Below, one piece after another: positions 38,928 through 48,137 of a stretch of DNA of 64,000 nt. This stretch comes from a bacterium. Its GTDB lineage: Bacteria; Bacillota; Bacilli; Lactobacillales; Streptococcaceae. Location: positions 1 through 64,000 of the forward strand of contig CAJNBX010000008.1 of assembly GCA_905221115.1 (NCBI GenBank). The letters are read 5' to 3'. A program made the position numbers and the translations under genes. The notes beneath the pieces were generated by a model, which saw only the letters and a list, made by a program, of their open reading frames with translations, ran no database searches and was not told the origin of the DNA. Position 1 is the first letter of the stretch. Each line of letters begins with the position of its first letter.

Positions 38928-39060
38928 ATACTTTTCTGAAGTGGTGACGGACGTCAGCAAAGTCCTTCGGACTTTCATGACTAAAATTTGAGCCTAAGGT
39001 CTCAAATTTTCCGCAGTTGGTACAATCACTTGTACCAACTGACACCACAGCGAAAAGTAT
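38928..39060. repeat. Folded 133-bp intergenic element with inverted ends
   Basis: The ends ATACTTTTC (38928-38936) and GAAAAGTAT (39052-39060) are perfect inverted repeats. Inside them GTGGTG (38941-38946) pairs with CACCAC (39043-39048). The interior holds three perfect hairpins: AAAGTCC 38959-38965/38969-38975; AAAATTTGAG 38983-38992/39001-39010; CAGTTGGTACAA 39014-39025/39030-39041. The nested layout suggests a mobile miniature element, a structured RNA, or both. I recognise no named family. Confidence 0.7.
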
Positions 39061-39115
39061 TCGTTATGGGCTCGCAAGGCTCGCCCGAATTCAGATAACC
39101 CTTTCCTTTCTGTGT

Positions 39116-40222
39116 TTAAATAATTGCTTTTCGTGTGACGACTGCGACGCCTTCGGGTGCCCAGACGGCGACTTTTGCGGTGCCTGTTACGCGGATCCAG
39201 CCTAGGCCTGAGATGACTAGGTCTGTCTTGTCCTTGATAGTAAATACATGTTGGATTAGTTTTGGAAAATCTTCTTTTTCCTTGCTATTTGGTGGTGTGA
39301 GGAGGGTCCCTAGGTGCTTGTCGTAAAAGGCACTAGCTCCTTCTAGCTTGGTACGATGGAGTTTGAGTTCATTATCAAAGAAGGCTGTGAAACCTTGCTT
39401 CTCACCTGCAATGAAGTCAAAGCGTCCTAGACCTCCTAAAAAGAGGGTTTGTTCAGGATTGAGCTGGTAGGTTTTAGGCTTGATTTCCTTTTTAGGGCTG
39501 ACATACTTAAGGTTTTTAGCCGTCAAGTAATGGGCCATCTGGTGACGGTGGATGATTCCCGGCGTATCGTAGATATAAGATCCGTCGTCAAGCGGAATCT
39601 CAATCTTGTCCAAGGTTGTCCCTGGGAAACGTGAAGTCGTGATAACGTTCTGATCACCAGTGATTTCTTGAATAATGGCATTGATAAGGGTTGATTTTCC
39701 AACATTGGTCACTCCAACCACATAGACATCTCGTCCCTTACGATACTGCTCAATTTTGTCAATGACTTCCTTGATGGCATGCTTATTTTGTGCCGAAGTT
39801 AGGACGACATCAACTGGACGAAGACCTTCTTCGTGGGCACGTTCCATGAGCCACTGGCTAATCTTGCTCGGCTTAACTGACTTGGGCAAGATATCTTTTT
39901 TATTTCCCACCAAGAGGACATCATTGCCCGATACAAAACGTGGCAAGCCTGGGATGATAGAGCCATTAAAATCAAAGATATCAATGACATTGACCACTAA
40001 GGCATCACTGTCTCCCACATCGTGCAAGAGCTTGAGGAAATCATCGTCCGACAACTGGACATCCGTGATCTCATTATAGTGGCGGAGACGGAAACAGCGT
40101 TGGCAATAGACTTCGCCAGTCTCCAAACCTTTTTCAAGTGCCGACTGGGGAGTAAATCCAAGTCCAGCCTTGTCTGTCGTCTGAATGGTTGCTCCACAAC
40201 CAATACAGAGAATTTCTTCCAT
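39116..40222 (-). CDS. yqeH: Circularly permuted ribosome-biogenesis GTPase YqeH
   Basis: A 368-aa GTPase for 30S assembly. The N-terminal zinc finger has CIGCG and CQRC. The GTPase motifs come in permuted order: G4 VGNKKDILPK, G5-like LTSAQNK, then G1 VGVTNVGKSTLIN and G3 DTPG. A C-terminal RNA-binding domain ends VAVVTRKAII. It follows yqeG by two bases, giving a yqeG-yqeH unit. Confidence 0.95.
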   Translation of the reverse strand: MEEILCIGCGATIQTTDKAGLGFTPQSALEKGLETGEVYCQRCFRLRHYNEITDVQLSDDDFLKLLHDVGDSDALVVNVIDIFDFNGSIIPGLPRFVSGNDVLLVGNKKDILPKSVKPSKISQWLMERAHEEGLRPVDVVLTSAQNKHAIKEVIDKIEQYRKGRDVYVVGVTNVGKSTLINAIIQEITGDQNVITTSRFPGTTLDKIEIPLDDGSYIYDTPGIIHRHQMAHYLTAKNLKYVSPKKEIKPKTYQLNPEQTLFLGGLGRFDFIAGEKQGFTAFFDNELKLHRTKLEGASAFYDKHLGTLLTPPNSKEKEDFPKLIQHVFTIKDKTDLVISGLGWIRVTGTAKVAVWAPEGVAVVTRKAII

Positions 40223-40224
40223 AG

Positions 40225-40752
40225 TTAAATTCCTTTTTTATATGTAATCGGTCCGTACTTTTCAGTGATTTTTCGCATGACACGACGCTCACGAGCTCGG
40301 TTAATCTGCGTTTTGATCGAGTCATGTTGGACCAAGGGTTTGACTAAAATCGAGCGAATGCCAGCACGGTGGGCTGCACGAATATCTGTCATGAGCTGAT
40401 CGCCAACCATGACCACTTCGCTTTTATCATAGTGGAATTCCTTCATGGCACGGTCAATCCCAAATGTGAAGGGCTTCAATGCCCAATAAACGTAATCTAT
40501 TCCAAACTTCTCAACTGCTCGTTGGACGCGTTTCTTAGTGTTGTTTGAGACTACGATAATGCGAATGCCCGCGTCCCGAAGATCATGTAGCCATTGCTTC
40601 ATTTCTGGTGTCCCATCAGGGTTGTTCCAAGCAATGAGGGTATTATCCAAATCGACCAAAACAGCCTTGATTCCCTGCGCCTGCAGGCTTGGAACTGTCA
40701 GATCATAAACTGCTTCCACAGCAAAATCTGGCATATAGTTTTCAATCGCCAT
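40225..40752 (-). CDS. yqeG: YqeG-family HAD phosphatase
   Basis: A 175-aa HAD-superfamily IIIA hydrolase. Motif I is VLVDLDNTLIAW, motif II VVSNNT and motif III-IV MVGDQLMTDIRAAHRAG. Related enzymes dephosphorylate phosphatidylglycerol phosphate, but the substrate here is unproven. ATG 40752, behind AAAAGGAGC, was chosen over a 21-codon longer frame that runs into corA. Confidence 0.9.
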   Translation of the reverse strand: MAIENYMPDFAVEAVYDLTVPSLQAQGIKAVLVDLDNTLIAWNNPDGTPEMKQWLHDLRDAGIRIIVVSNNTKKRVQRAVEKFGIDYVYWALKPFTFGIDRAMKEFHYDKSEVVMVGDQLMTDIRAAHRAGIRSILVKPLVQHDSIKTQINRARERRVMRKITEKYGPITYKKGI

Positions 40753-40766
40753 TCTGGCTCCTTTTC

Positions 40767-41675
40767 TTAACTTTTTTTCGCAATTTTCCTTAGTAGCAAT
40801 GACAACACAATCCACAAACTAGCACTGGCTAAAATGATGTAGAGCCAAGCATGGGGCTCATCTGTTAAAGGTAGAGGAACATTCATTCCGAAAAAGCCTG
40901 TCACGACTGCCAAAACAGCTAGCAAGACTGAAATGATGGTCAGAGTTGTCAAATTATCATTCAGGTTGTTGTTTAGGATGTTATTGTAAGATGCTGATAG
41001 TTGTTGGAGGACTTGAGAAATCAAATCCGTCATGGATACCAGCTGATGAGCCTCAATCATGGCATCATCAAACTGTTCTCTCTCAATCTCGTTAAAACTG
41101 CGATAGAGGGCATGCCCTTGAATATGTTCCAGCAACATGCGATTTTGCTTGGCAGCCGCAGTGAGGTAAACCATACCTGTCTCCAAGTCAGACAGGGCAA
41201 AGAGATTTTTCTTGGTCGTTCGCTGACGCAAGAGACCATTGACCTCGTCCTTACTCTTGTCCATCTGCTCGATGACGGGATAGTAGGCATTGCTGATGAT
41301 TTCCAGACTGGCAAAGAGAAACTTGTAAATCGAAAGCGTGTCATGACTATCCAGATAACGGGTCATCTGTTCAATGACATAGGCGTTCTTGGTATTACTA
41401 ATGGTAATCAGGCGACGATGTTCCACGATAAAGGTCATGGGAAAGGCTTCGTAGTAGGCCTTATCCTTTTTCAAGTTCAAGACATTGTAGATAAAGGTCA
41501 CAGTCCCATTTTCGCGATGATAATCCATATGGGCACGCTCATTTCTATCCAGCGCGTACTCAATGGTTTCCTTGTCCAAACCGTAGATTTCAGAAAGGTC
41601 TTCTAGTTTTTTCAACTTGTCTAAATCTAGGTTAATCCAGGTACAACCATTGCCCAACTGTTTTTCTAAAAACAT
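40767..41675 (-). CDS. corA: CorA-family magnesium/divalent cation transporter
   Basis: A 302-aa protein. A large cytoplasmic N-terminal domain is followed by two C-terminal membrane helices (about 240-262 and 275-295). The signature GFFGMNVPLP (GMN) lies between them. It moves Mg2+ or another divalent metal as a pentamer (family knowledge). It is followed 14 bases later by the true start of yqeG. Confidence 0.92.
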   Translation of the reverse strand: MFLEKQLGNGCTWINLDLDKLKKLEDLSEIYGLDKETIEYALDRNERAHMDYHRENGTVTFIYNVLNLKKDKAYYEAFPMTFIVEHRRLITISNTKNAYVIEQMTRYLDSHDTLSIYKFLFASLEIISNAYYPVIEQMDKSKDEVNGLLRQRTTKKNLFALSDLETGMVYLTAAAKQNRMLLEHIQGHALYRSFNEIEREQFDDAMIEAHQLVSMTDLISQVLQQLSASYNNILNNNLNDNLTTLTIISVLLAVLAVVTGFFGMNVPLPLTDEPHAWLYIILASASLWIVLSLLLRKIAKKS

Positions 41676-41726
41676 CTTCTCTCCTTTACCAAACTCTTTC
41701 TATTGTACCATAAATCTGCTAAAATT

Positions 41727-42293
41727 TCAGGCCTGGTCTGTCCGAGAGAAATTGCTAACGACGGTGATATTCCGATTGGGAACGAAGTGTAGAACCTGGT
41801 CTTCTCCTCTGAGTTGCGTTGTTCGAATGCCGACGCTGACGACCTTGCCCGATACAGTAATAGGACCATTTGTCAAAACGACCTCATCTCCCACATCCAG
41901 TTGACGTTCAAAAAGGATGAAAAAGCCATTGATAACATCAGACAGAAAACCTTGGGCTCCCATCCCAATAGCCACCCCAGCGATTCCAGCACCTGCCAGC
42001 AAACTCGAAACTGGCAAACCTAAAATCGACAAAATGCAGTAAAGTAAAAAGAAATAAAGGGTATAATTAAACACATTTTCTAACAGACGTGAGATGGTTT
42101 TCTGACGCCCGACATCATGACGAGACATTTTTAGAGAAGGTTTAACAATTCTCTGCACCATGGTATGGAGCAATTTCTTAGCTATATAAAAGAGCAAAAA
42201 TAAGAATAAAAGAGAAAGTACCTTGGTTAAGATATTCTCGATAATCACTGTAACATCAAGCTTATTGAGATAGTTTTGAATAAATTCTTGCAT
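41727..42293 (-). CDS. Small MscS-family mechanosensitive channel
   Basis: A 188-aa short MscS protein. Two N-terminal membrane helices are followed by the pore helix LPVSSLLAGAGIAGVAIGMGAQ and the beta domain (VGDEVVLTNGPITVSGKVVSVGIRTTQLR). The C terminus is short. It would open under osmotic downshock. It is divergent from sstT. Confidence 0.88.
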   Translation of the reverse strand: MQEFIQNYLNKLDVTVIIENILTKVLSLLFLFLLFYIAKKLLHTMVQRIVKPSLKMSRHDVGRQKTISRLLENVFNYTLYFFLLYCILSILGLPVSSLLAGAGIAGVAIGMGAQGFLSDVINGFFILFERQLDVGDEVVLTNGPITVSGKVVSVGIRTTQLRGEDQVLHFVPNRNITVVSNFSRTDQA

Positions 42294-42385
42294 AGAAAAC
42301 TCCTTTCATTTATTATACCATACTTTCATAAAGTGTCATTCTCCATAAATATTCAAAAATAATTTCAAAAATAGACAGAAAATTC

Positions 42386-42414
42386 TTGATTTTAGTTCAT
42401 ATTTATACTATAAT
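42386..42414 (+). promoter_or_regulatory. sstT promoter
   Basis: -35 TTGATT (42386-42391), an exact 17-base spacer and -10 TATAAT (42409-42414). The ribosome site AAAGGAG is at 42432-42438. Confidence 0.8.
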
Positions 42415-42444
42415 CATAAACATTACACAACAAAGGAGATTGTT

Positions 42445-43650
42445 ATGAAAAAATTTATTCATGCTTGGAATAAGGCAAGCCTGATCAAACGTATCTTGAT
42501 TGGCATGCTTATTGGAGGAACCCTAGGACTGACACTTCCTAACATTTCAGGAATTGGCCTTCTAGGAGATCTCTTTGTTGGTGGCCTCAAAGCCATCGCA
42601 CCGATTCTGGTCTTTGCCCTCGTTGCCAATGCCCTTTCACAACATCAAAAGGGGCAAGATAGCAATATGAAAACTGTTATCTTCCTTTACTTGGTAGGAA
42701 CCTTTGCCGCTGCCCTTATCGCTGTACTAGCAAGTTTCATTGTACCTGTTGAAATTACCCTAAATAGCGCTAATACCGATATTGCTCCACCAGATGGGAT
42801 TGGACAGGTTCTCAGCAACCTCTTGCTCAAACTAGTTGACAATCCAGTTAATGCTCTCATTACTGCCAACTACATCGGTATCCTATCTTGGGCAGTTGTT
42901 TTCGGGATTGCTATGAGAGAAGCCAGCAAAAATAGTAAAGAATTGCTGAAAACCATGGCTGATGTGACTTCTAAAATTGTCGAATGGATCATTAACCTAG
43001 CCCCATTTGGTATCCTTGGTCTTGTCTTCAAAACTATTTCTGATAAGGGAATCGGAAGCCTAGCCAACTACGGAATCTTGCTTGCCCTCTTGGTGACAAC
43101 TATGTTCTTTGTGGCCTTAGTAGTCAATCCATTGATTGCCTTCCTCTTTATGAAGAGAAACCCTTATCCCCTCGTTTGGAAATGTTTGCGTGTCAGCGGT
43201 GTGACAGCCTTCTTTACTCGTAGTTCTGCGGCTAACATCCCTGTCAACATGAAACTTTGCCACGACCTTGGACTGGATCCAGATACCTATTCTGTTTCTA
43301 TCCCACTTGGTTCTACTATCAACATGGCCGGGGCAGCGATTACTATTAACGTTTTGACCCTTGCTGCAGTAAATACTTTGGGAATCCCTGTTGACTTTGC
43401 CACAGCCTTTGTCCTCAGTGTGGTAGCAGCTATCTCAGCCTGTGGTGCTTCTGGTATTGCCGGAGGATCCCTCCTTCTTATCCCAGTTGCTTGTAGTCTT
43501 TTCGGTATTTCTAACGATATTGCCATGCAAGTTGTCGGAGTTGGATTTGTGATTGGGGTCATCCAAGACTCATGTGAAACAGCCCTCAACTCGTCTACAG
43601 ACGTCCTCTTTACCGCCGTTGCCGAATACGCAGCAGCCCGTAAAAAATAA
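42445..43650 (+). CDS. sstT: Sodium:serine/threonine symporter
   Basis: A 401-aa DAACS-family membrane transporter. It starts with the SstT-type [19 protein letters not shown] and carries the family's [12 protein letters not shown] and [17 protein letters not shown] segments (Na+ and substrate sites). It imports serine and threonine with Na+. It is well preceded by promoter and AAAGGAG. Confidence 0.95.
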   Translation: MKKFIHAWNKASLIKRILIGMLIGGTLGLTLPNISGIGLLGDLFVGGLKAIAPILVFALVANALSQHQKGQDSNMKTVIFLYLVGTFAAALIAVLASFIVPVEITLNSANTDIAPPDGIGQVLSNLLLKLVDNPVNALITANYIGILSWAVVFGIAMREASKNSKELLKTMADVTSKIVEWIINLAPFGILGLVFKTISDKGIGSLANYGILLALLVTTMFFVALVVNPLIAFLFMKRNPYPLVWKCLRVSGVTAFFTRSSAANIPVNMKLCHDLGLDPDTYSVSIPLGSTINMAGAAITINVLTLAAVNTLGIPVDFATAFVLSVVAAISACGASGIAGGSLLLIPVACSLFGISNDIAMQVVGVGFVIGVIQDSCETALNSSTDVLFTAVAEYAAARKK

Positions 43651-43655
43651 GGCAT

Positions 43656-43684
43656 AAAGGCAAGCCTGCTCAGGTCTTGTCTTT
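43656..43684 (+). terminator. Candidate terminator after sstT
   Basis: AAAGGCAAG and CCTG pair with CAGG and CTTGTCTTT around a 2-base gap with one bulge and one G-U. The run of T is weak, so some read-through to the next gene is likely. Confidence 0.45.
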
Positions 43685-43717
43685 TACGCTTTTATTCTAA
43701 TTTATTAGGAAATTCTT

Positions 43718-44671
43718 ATGTCTGTTAGCCAACGTACTGCCAAGCTCATCTTAGCTACCTGTCTTGCCTGCCTTCTTGCTTATTTTCTCAATCTTTCGTC
43801 AGCAGTTTCGGCCGGAATTATCGCTCTCTTGAGCCTATCTGATACGCGTAGAAGTACCTTAAAACTGGCCAGCAATCGGCTCTTTTCCATGCTTCTGGCT
43901 CTGGTTATCGGGGTTTTGGTTTTTCACTTGAGCGGATTTCATATCTGGAGCCTTGGCCTCTATCTGGCCCTCTATGTGCCTCTATCCTACAAGATGGGCT
44001 GGGAAATTGGCATCACACCAAGCACGGTTTTGGTTAGCCATCTCTTGATTCAAGAGTCAACCTCTCCAGACCTTCTAGTCAATGAATTTCTTCTCTTTGC
44101 TATCGGTACAGGATTTACTTTACTGGTCAATCTCTACATGCCTTCACGAGAAGAGGAAATTCATCACTACCACACATTGGTAGAAGAAAAGTTAAAAGAT
44201 ATTCTCCAGCGCTTCAAATATTATTTATCCAGAGGGGATGGACGCAACCGAGCACAGTTGGTTGAAGAATTGGACACCCTTTTGGAAGAAGCCCTCAGAC
44301 TGGTCTATTTGGATCACTCAGACCACCTCTTTCACCAGACCGACTACCATATCCACTACTTTGAGATGAGACAGCGACAAAGTCGTATCCTGCGAAATAT
44401 GGCCCAGCAAATCAACACCTGTCACCTAGCTGCCAGTGAAAGTCTGATTTTGGCCCAACTCTTTTCAAAAATTGCTGGTCAACTAAGCCAGACCAATCCT
44501 GCTTCTGATTTACTAGATGAAATTGAACGCTATCTGGAAATCTTCCGTAACCGCAGTCTGCCCAAGACAAGAGAAGAATTTGAAACCCGCGCCACACTTC
44601 TTCAACTCCTACGTGAAGCCAAAACCTTCATCCAAGTAAAAGTTGACTTTTACCAAAAATATGGACAGTAA
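43718..44671 (+). CDS. FUSC/aromatic acid exporter-like membrane protein
   Basis: A 317-aa protein with about five N-terminal membrane segments (LILATCLACLLAYFLNL, then FSMLLALVIGVLVFHLSG and more up to residue ~140) and a long helical cytoplasmic C-terminal part. This is the layout of ArAE_1/DUF939 proteins, which are related to aromatic-acid exporters. Its substrate is unknown. The TAA stop at 44669-44671 abuts a BOX element. Confidence 0.8.
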   Translation: MSVSQRTAKLILATCLACLLAYFLNLSSAVSAGIIALLSLSDTRRSTLKLASNRLFSMLLALVIGVLVFHLSGFHIWSLGLYLALYVPLSYKMGWEIGITPSTVLVSHLLIQESTSPDLLVNEFLLFAIGTGFTLLVNLYMPSREEEIHHYHTLVEEKLKDILQRFKYYLSRGDGRNRAQLVEELDTLLEEALRLVYLDHSDHLFHQTDYHIHYFEMRQRQSRILRNMAQQINTCHLAASESLILAQLFSKIAGQLSQTNPASDLLDEIERYLEIFRNRSLPKTREEFETRATLLQLLREAKTFIQVKVDFYQKYGQ

Positions 44672-44821
44672 TACTCTTCAAAAATCTCTTCAAACCACGT
44701 CAGCTTCGCCTTGCCGTAGGTATGGTTACTGACTTCGTCAGTCTTATCTACAACCTCAAAACAGTGTTTTGAGCAGCATGCAGCTAGCTTCCTAGTTTGC
44801 TCTTTGATTTTCATTGAATAT
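44671..44821 (+). repeat. BOX element at the stop of the FUSC-like gene
   Basis: boxA starts ATACTCTTCAAAAATC at 44671. One boxB unit contains CTTCGTCAGT and GTGTTTTGAG, and boxC (CTAGCTTCCTAGTTTGCTC then TTTCATTGAATAT) ends near 44821. The first base is shared with the upstream stop codon. Confidence 0.9.
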
Positions 44822-44823
44822 AA

Positions 44824-44875
44824 AAAAGAAAACTTCAGACCAATCACAAAAGGTGAATATCTGAAGTTTTCTTTT
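44824..44875. terminator. Bidirectional terminator at the end of the accessory Sec operon
   Basis: AAAAGAAAACTTCAGA (44824-44839) pairs perfectly over 16 bp with 44860-44875. It overlaps the asp5 stop and separates asp5 from the converging FUSC-like gene. Confidence 0.9.
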
Positions 44876-45098
44876 ATTTGTAAGTTATCACCATAAAGGT
44901 TAATAGTAAAACGAATAAGGCCAAACTCACCAATAAAGTGAGCACCTTTACCAAGGTGTTGCTCTGCCAGTAACTTGGTTTACCAATATTACTAGTGGCA
45001 TCCATGGAAAATAGTTGATTTTGACGGGGTTGTATAGTTACCAATACAATCAAAGCAAGAGAGAGGACAATAGCTAAAACAATTAGTATTTCAATCAT
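44874..45098 (-). CDS. asp5: Accessory Sec protein Asp5 (SecG-like)
   Basis: A 74-aa protein with two membrane helices (IEILIVLAIVLSLALIVLVTI and the C-terminal LVKVLTLLVSLALFVLLLTF), separated by a polar loop with FSMDATSNIGKP. This is the layout of SecG, and it is the last gene of the secA2 locus, where Asp5 sits in S. gordonii. It probably assists the SecY2 channel. AGGTAAGTCT precedes ATG 45098. Confidence 0.8.
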   Translation of the reverse strand: MIEILIVLAIVLSLALIVLVTIQPRQNQLFSMDATSNIGKPSYWQSNTLVKVLTLLVSLALFVLLLTFMVITYK

Positions 45099-45102
45099 AG
45101 AC

Positions 45103-45282
45103 TTACCTCAAAATTCCCAGCAAAGTAAAGAGCAAACCAATCAGAATCATCAAACCCAGTAAGAGTGAAAAAGTCTTACTAATCTTTTCCCCTCGGGTTT
45201 CTTTTTCCTTCTTGATGGGTTTTTGTTTCAACTCTTCCATGCGACCTTCAACGTCTTTGTAAAATAAATCTTCGTCTGACAT
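45103..45282 (-). CDS. asp4: Accessory Sec protein Asp4 (SecE-like)
   Basis: A 59-aa gene too short for usual ORF cut-offs. It starts MSDEDLFYKDVEGRMEEL, continues through a basic/acidic stretch (KKEKETRGEK) and ends with a single membrane helix (SLLLGLMILIGLLFTLLGIL). This matches SecE-like Asp4 in size, topology and place (between gtfB and asp5). The ATG comes one base after the gtfB stop, with GGAGG inside the gtfB end. asp5 starts five bases after its stop. Confidence 0.8.
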   Translation of the reverse strand: MSDEDLFYKDVEGRMEELKQKPIKKEKETRGEKISKTFSLLLGLMILIGLLFTLLGILR

Positions 45283-45283
45283 A

Positions 45284-46621
45284 TTAGCCTCCTAAAACAG
45301 TTTGCATAGTTTCCTGATATTGCACCAAGTCAACATAATTTGCATGTTGGCCTTGTTTGCCAAGTGCCTGACGCATTTGATCAACATCTGAAAGGGCCAG
45401 TTTAATGGTCTCAACCAAAGCAGCAACTTCACTACTTTCAAATAGATGTTCAGGAGCGATATAAAGTCTATTGTGTACCGTTTGGTTAAATCCAAGAATC
45501 AAGAGATTGTGCTCAAAGGCCTGACGCACTGCCTGTAGCAACTCATTGCTATGGTTGATATCCAAGTAAATATCCGACAATTGATAGAGCTCCTGAATCT
45601 TCTGCGGACTAGCATTCTGATAAAGGACCACATTAGGATAACGAAGCATATCTAATAACTTAGAAGACATTTCTGTCACCGCTGCGATACGGAAAGTGAC
45701 ATCAGGCAAGGCTTCTACGATTTCTTCTACTTGCTCAATCTGATCGGAATTAGTCAAGATTAAGGCATCTCGTCTTAGGAAATTATCGCGTTTGAACTGA
45801 TAATGGTAACCCAAGTGCACAAACTGATCATGGTATTTCTCGTCAGTCAACTCTAAAGCGCGCTCATAAGTCGCCTTGTTGGGAATAATGATTTTCTTAG
45901 TACGCACATCATCATTTTCCAAAATCAACTGCATATTGCCTGGAATGGCATCATAGAGAGGTTCCTGCCAAACCAAAACATCTGAGCCAGATTTATCTGG
46001 ATGATGGAAGGAAACCAAGAAAGGAGTCGCTAAGGTATTAAAGATAAACTGACTTGTATCTATTTCCAAATCTTGCAAAAAGAAGGTGATAAATTCAACC
46101 TTATTTGCAAAGTAACGAATGGACTGACCAGGTAAGGTCAATAAGATGTCACCCGTCACATGGTTTTCAAGTAACACCTCCTGGCCATTGACATCTTGGT
46201 AAATCGTCATAATCGGCTCACTATCCGCGCTATAGGTCGTTGTAGCAAAACAAGCTCCAAAGCGATTGTAGTGGTCAACCTGGCGTACTCGACCTTCTAG
46301 GTCTTTCCAATCTACTTGCTTAACCAAACGAGCCTGCATTCCATCAGCATAATGAATGACAGCTCTCTCCTGTGTCATATCCTCAATACGAGCAGACTGA
46401 TTATTGCCTGAAATTTCCCAAAAAGCTGGAACAGGGACTTGGTTAAAATAGAGAGGTTTCCCATCCTCGTAACCTAGATAATAGGTAAAAGGAGAAACCA
46501 GACCATCAGGCAGAAAATCATCTGCATCGATGACCACTCCAAGTTGAGAAAGACCAGTAGCGACTAGACTTTCATGTAAATCTCGACTGTCCTGACTATA
46601 ACGATCATAAAGTTCAATCAT
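45284..46621 (-). CDS. gtfB: Glycosyltransferase-stabilising protein GtfB (Gtf2)
   Basis: A 445-aa protein starting MIELYDRYSQDSRDLHESL, the hallmark of GtfB/Gtf2 partners of the SRR-glycoprotein O-GlcNAc transferase. It has a GT-B-like shape but acts mainly as a chaperone that holds the acceptor substrate for GtfA (family knowledge). Its start overlaps the gtfA stop by 8 bases, as expected for subunits made together. Confidence 0.92.
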   Translation of the reverse strand: MIELYDRYSQDSRDLHESLVATGLSQLGVVIDADDFLPDGLVSPFTYYLGYEDGKPLYFNQVPVPAFWEISGNNQSARIEDMTQERAVIHYADGMQARLVKQVDWKDLEGRVRQVDHYNRFGACFATTTYSADSEPIMTIYQDVNGQEVLLENHVTGDILLTLPGQSIRYFANKVEFITFFLQDLEIDTSQFIFNTLATPFLVSFHHPDKSGSDVLVWQEPLYDAIPGNMQLILENDDVRTKKIIIPNKATYERALELTDEKYHDQFVHLGYHYQFKRDNFLRRDALILTNSDQIEQVEEIVEALPDVTFRIAAVTEMSSKLLDMLRYPNVVLYQNASPQKIQELYQLSDIYLDINHSNELLQAVRQAFEHNLLILGFNQTVHNRLYIAPEHLFESSEVAALVETIKLALSDVDQMRQALGKQGQHANYVDLVQYQETMQTVLGG

Positions 46622-48125
46622 GGAGCACCTCCTCTACTGTTTTCTTCCACTTTTCTAAAATTTCTTCGGTTAAGAAGCCTTCTGCAATTTGATAAGAATG
46701 GGCACGCATAGCTTCCAAACGATTTTCTTGATACAATTGACAAATCTTAGTTGAAAAAGCTTGCTTGATTTGGTCTTCTACATGGTCAGATGAACTTGGA
46801 ATCAAATAACCATTTTTCCCATCTTCTATAAAGGTCTGATTACCATAAGGTACATCAAAACCAATTAGGGGGAGGCCTGAACCAATAGCTTCCATCAAGG
46901 TCAAACCAAAGCCTTCGCTGGTAGAAGCAGTCAAATAGACTTCATACTGGCTATAAATCTGCGAAAGTTCGGCATGTCCCTTGAGCTGGATATAATCCTC
47001 AGCCTGATGATTTGCAATAATTTCTCTGAGCAGAGATTCTTCTCCACCACTACCATAAATATCAAAGGTCAATTCAGGGATTTCCTTACGAGCCTCAATG
47101 ACCGCCTTGACCAACCAGTCAATGTGTTTTTCTTTGGCAAGACGCGAAGCCGTAATCAATGAAAATGGCTTACGTCCCTGACTTGACTCAGTTAATGCAT
47201 CAATACTTCCTACAGGGATAGTAACAATCTTTGGACGATGCTGAGTATATTTGGCAAATTGCTCTTGCAGAACATCTCTCTGTCTATCAGTGGATACAAT
47301 AAAGAAATCAACCTTATCTGCATTGGTAAACTGATAGTCGTAATAGTTATTCCAAAGGATGTAATCCTCGTTTGTAGCATTTTCACTATAATGCTCCGCA
47401 TGAACAACTACCGCTAAATGCGCTACTTGTGCTTCCTCAAAAACAACCTGTCCAATGCCTGTCTCTCTATCAAGAATGACCAAATCAGACTTGTTCATAT
47501 TCAAGGATTTCATAAAGGCACGCATAAAGGCTTGCTTCCCATATAAAATCTTATCCTTGAAACGATAAACTTCTTCCTTACCTTGATTCATCAAAATATC
47601 ATAGGCTGGAGTTCCGTCCTCATTATAAAAAGTTCGTTGATATAGGACTGCAACATTGTCCTTGGGAGCAAAGTACTCGCTACAATAACGAGTGTAAGAA
47701 AAGTAATCTTTACGAATCAGTTTTCCTTTAAAGACATACTCGGCATGTTGAACCAAGTCCTTGTCCTCATCAACCAAATAACAGGTTACAAACTTATCTT
47801 GGTCAGAAAAGAAGACACGCAAGACCTTGCCATTTTTTTCTCTGTGACTTTCTTTACCACCAAAGTAAGCCAAGACATCATCCACTGTCACGCTAGTCGG
47901 CGCAATCTTGATGTCTGTAAAATGATTATAAAGCCAGATAACCTGATTATCATCAAAACCAATATTGGCTGTTAAGTGCTGAATATTATCGGCTAAAATC
48001 ATATCTGTAAAGATAAACTTAGAGGACAGATTTAATTTCCGAAAAACACCAGCACGATAGGCTTGGGCGTATTCAACACCGCTACTAGCCCATCCAAGTC
48101 CTAAATTTATATTGTAAATTGTCAT
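46614..48125 (-). CDS. gtfA: O-GlcNAc transferase GtfA (Gtf1) for the SRR adhesin
   Basis: A 503-aa GT4/GT-B enzyme that adds the first GlcNAc to Ser/Thr of the serine-rich repeat adhesin in the cytoplasm. It starts MTIYNINLGLGWASSGVEYAQ. The nucleotide-sugar site region includes FSLITASRLAKEKHIDWL, and the GT4 motif STSEGFGLTLMEAIGSGLP carries the catalytic-site Glu pair. It lies 12 bases after secA2 and forms a complex with GtfB. Confidence 0.94.
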   Translation of the reverse strand: MTIYNINLGLGWASSGVEYAQAYRAGVFRKLNLSSKFIFTDMILADNIQHLTANIGFDDNQVIWLYNHFTDIKIAPTSVTVDDVLAYFGGKESHREKNGKVLRVFFSDQDKFVTCYLVDEDKDLVQHAEYVFKGKLIRKDYFSYTRYCSEYFAPKDNVAVLYQRTFYNEDGTPAYDILMNQGKEEVYRFKDKILYGKQAFMRAFMKSLNMNKSDLVILDRETGIGQVVFEEAQVAHLAVVVHAEHYSENATNEDYILWNNYYDYQFTNADKVDFFIVSTDRQRDVLQEQFAKYTQHRPKIVTIPVGSIDALTESSQGRKPFSLITASRLAKEKHIDWLVKAVIEARKEIPELTFDIYGSGGEESLLREIIANHQAEDYIQLKGHAELSQIYSQYEVYLTASTSEGFGLTLMEAIGSGLPLIGFDVPYGNQTFIEDGKNGYLIPSSSDHVEDQIKQAFSTKICQLYQENRLEAMRAHSYQIAEGFLTEEILEKWKKTVEEVLHD

Positions 48126-48137
48126 ATTTTCCTCTTT

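Noticed and set aside
44650-44847. A 65-codon open frame on minus between the FUSC-like gene and asp5
   Set aside because: Its bases lie in the BOX element and the terminator; similar frames arise wherever BOX occurs.
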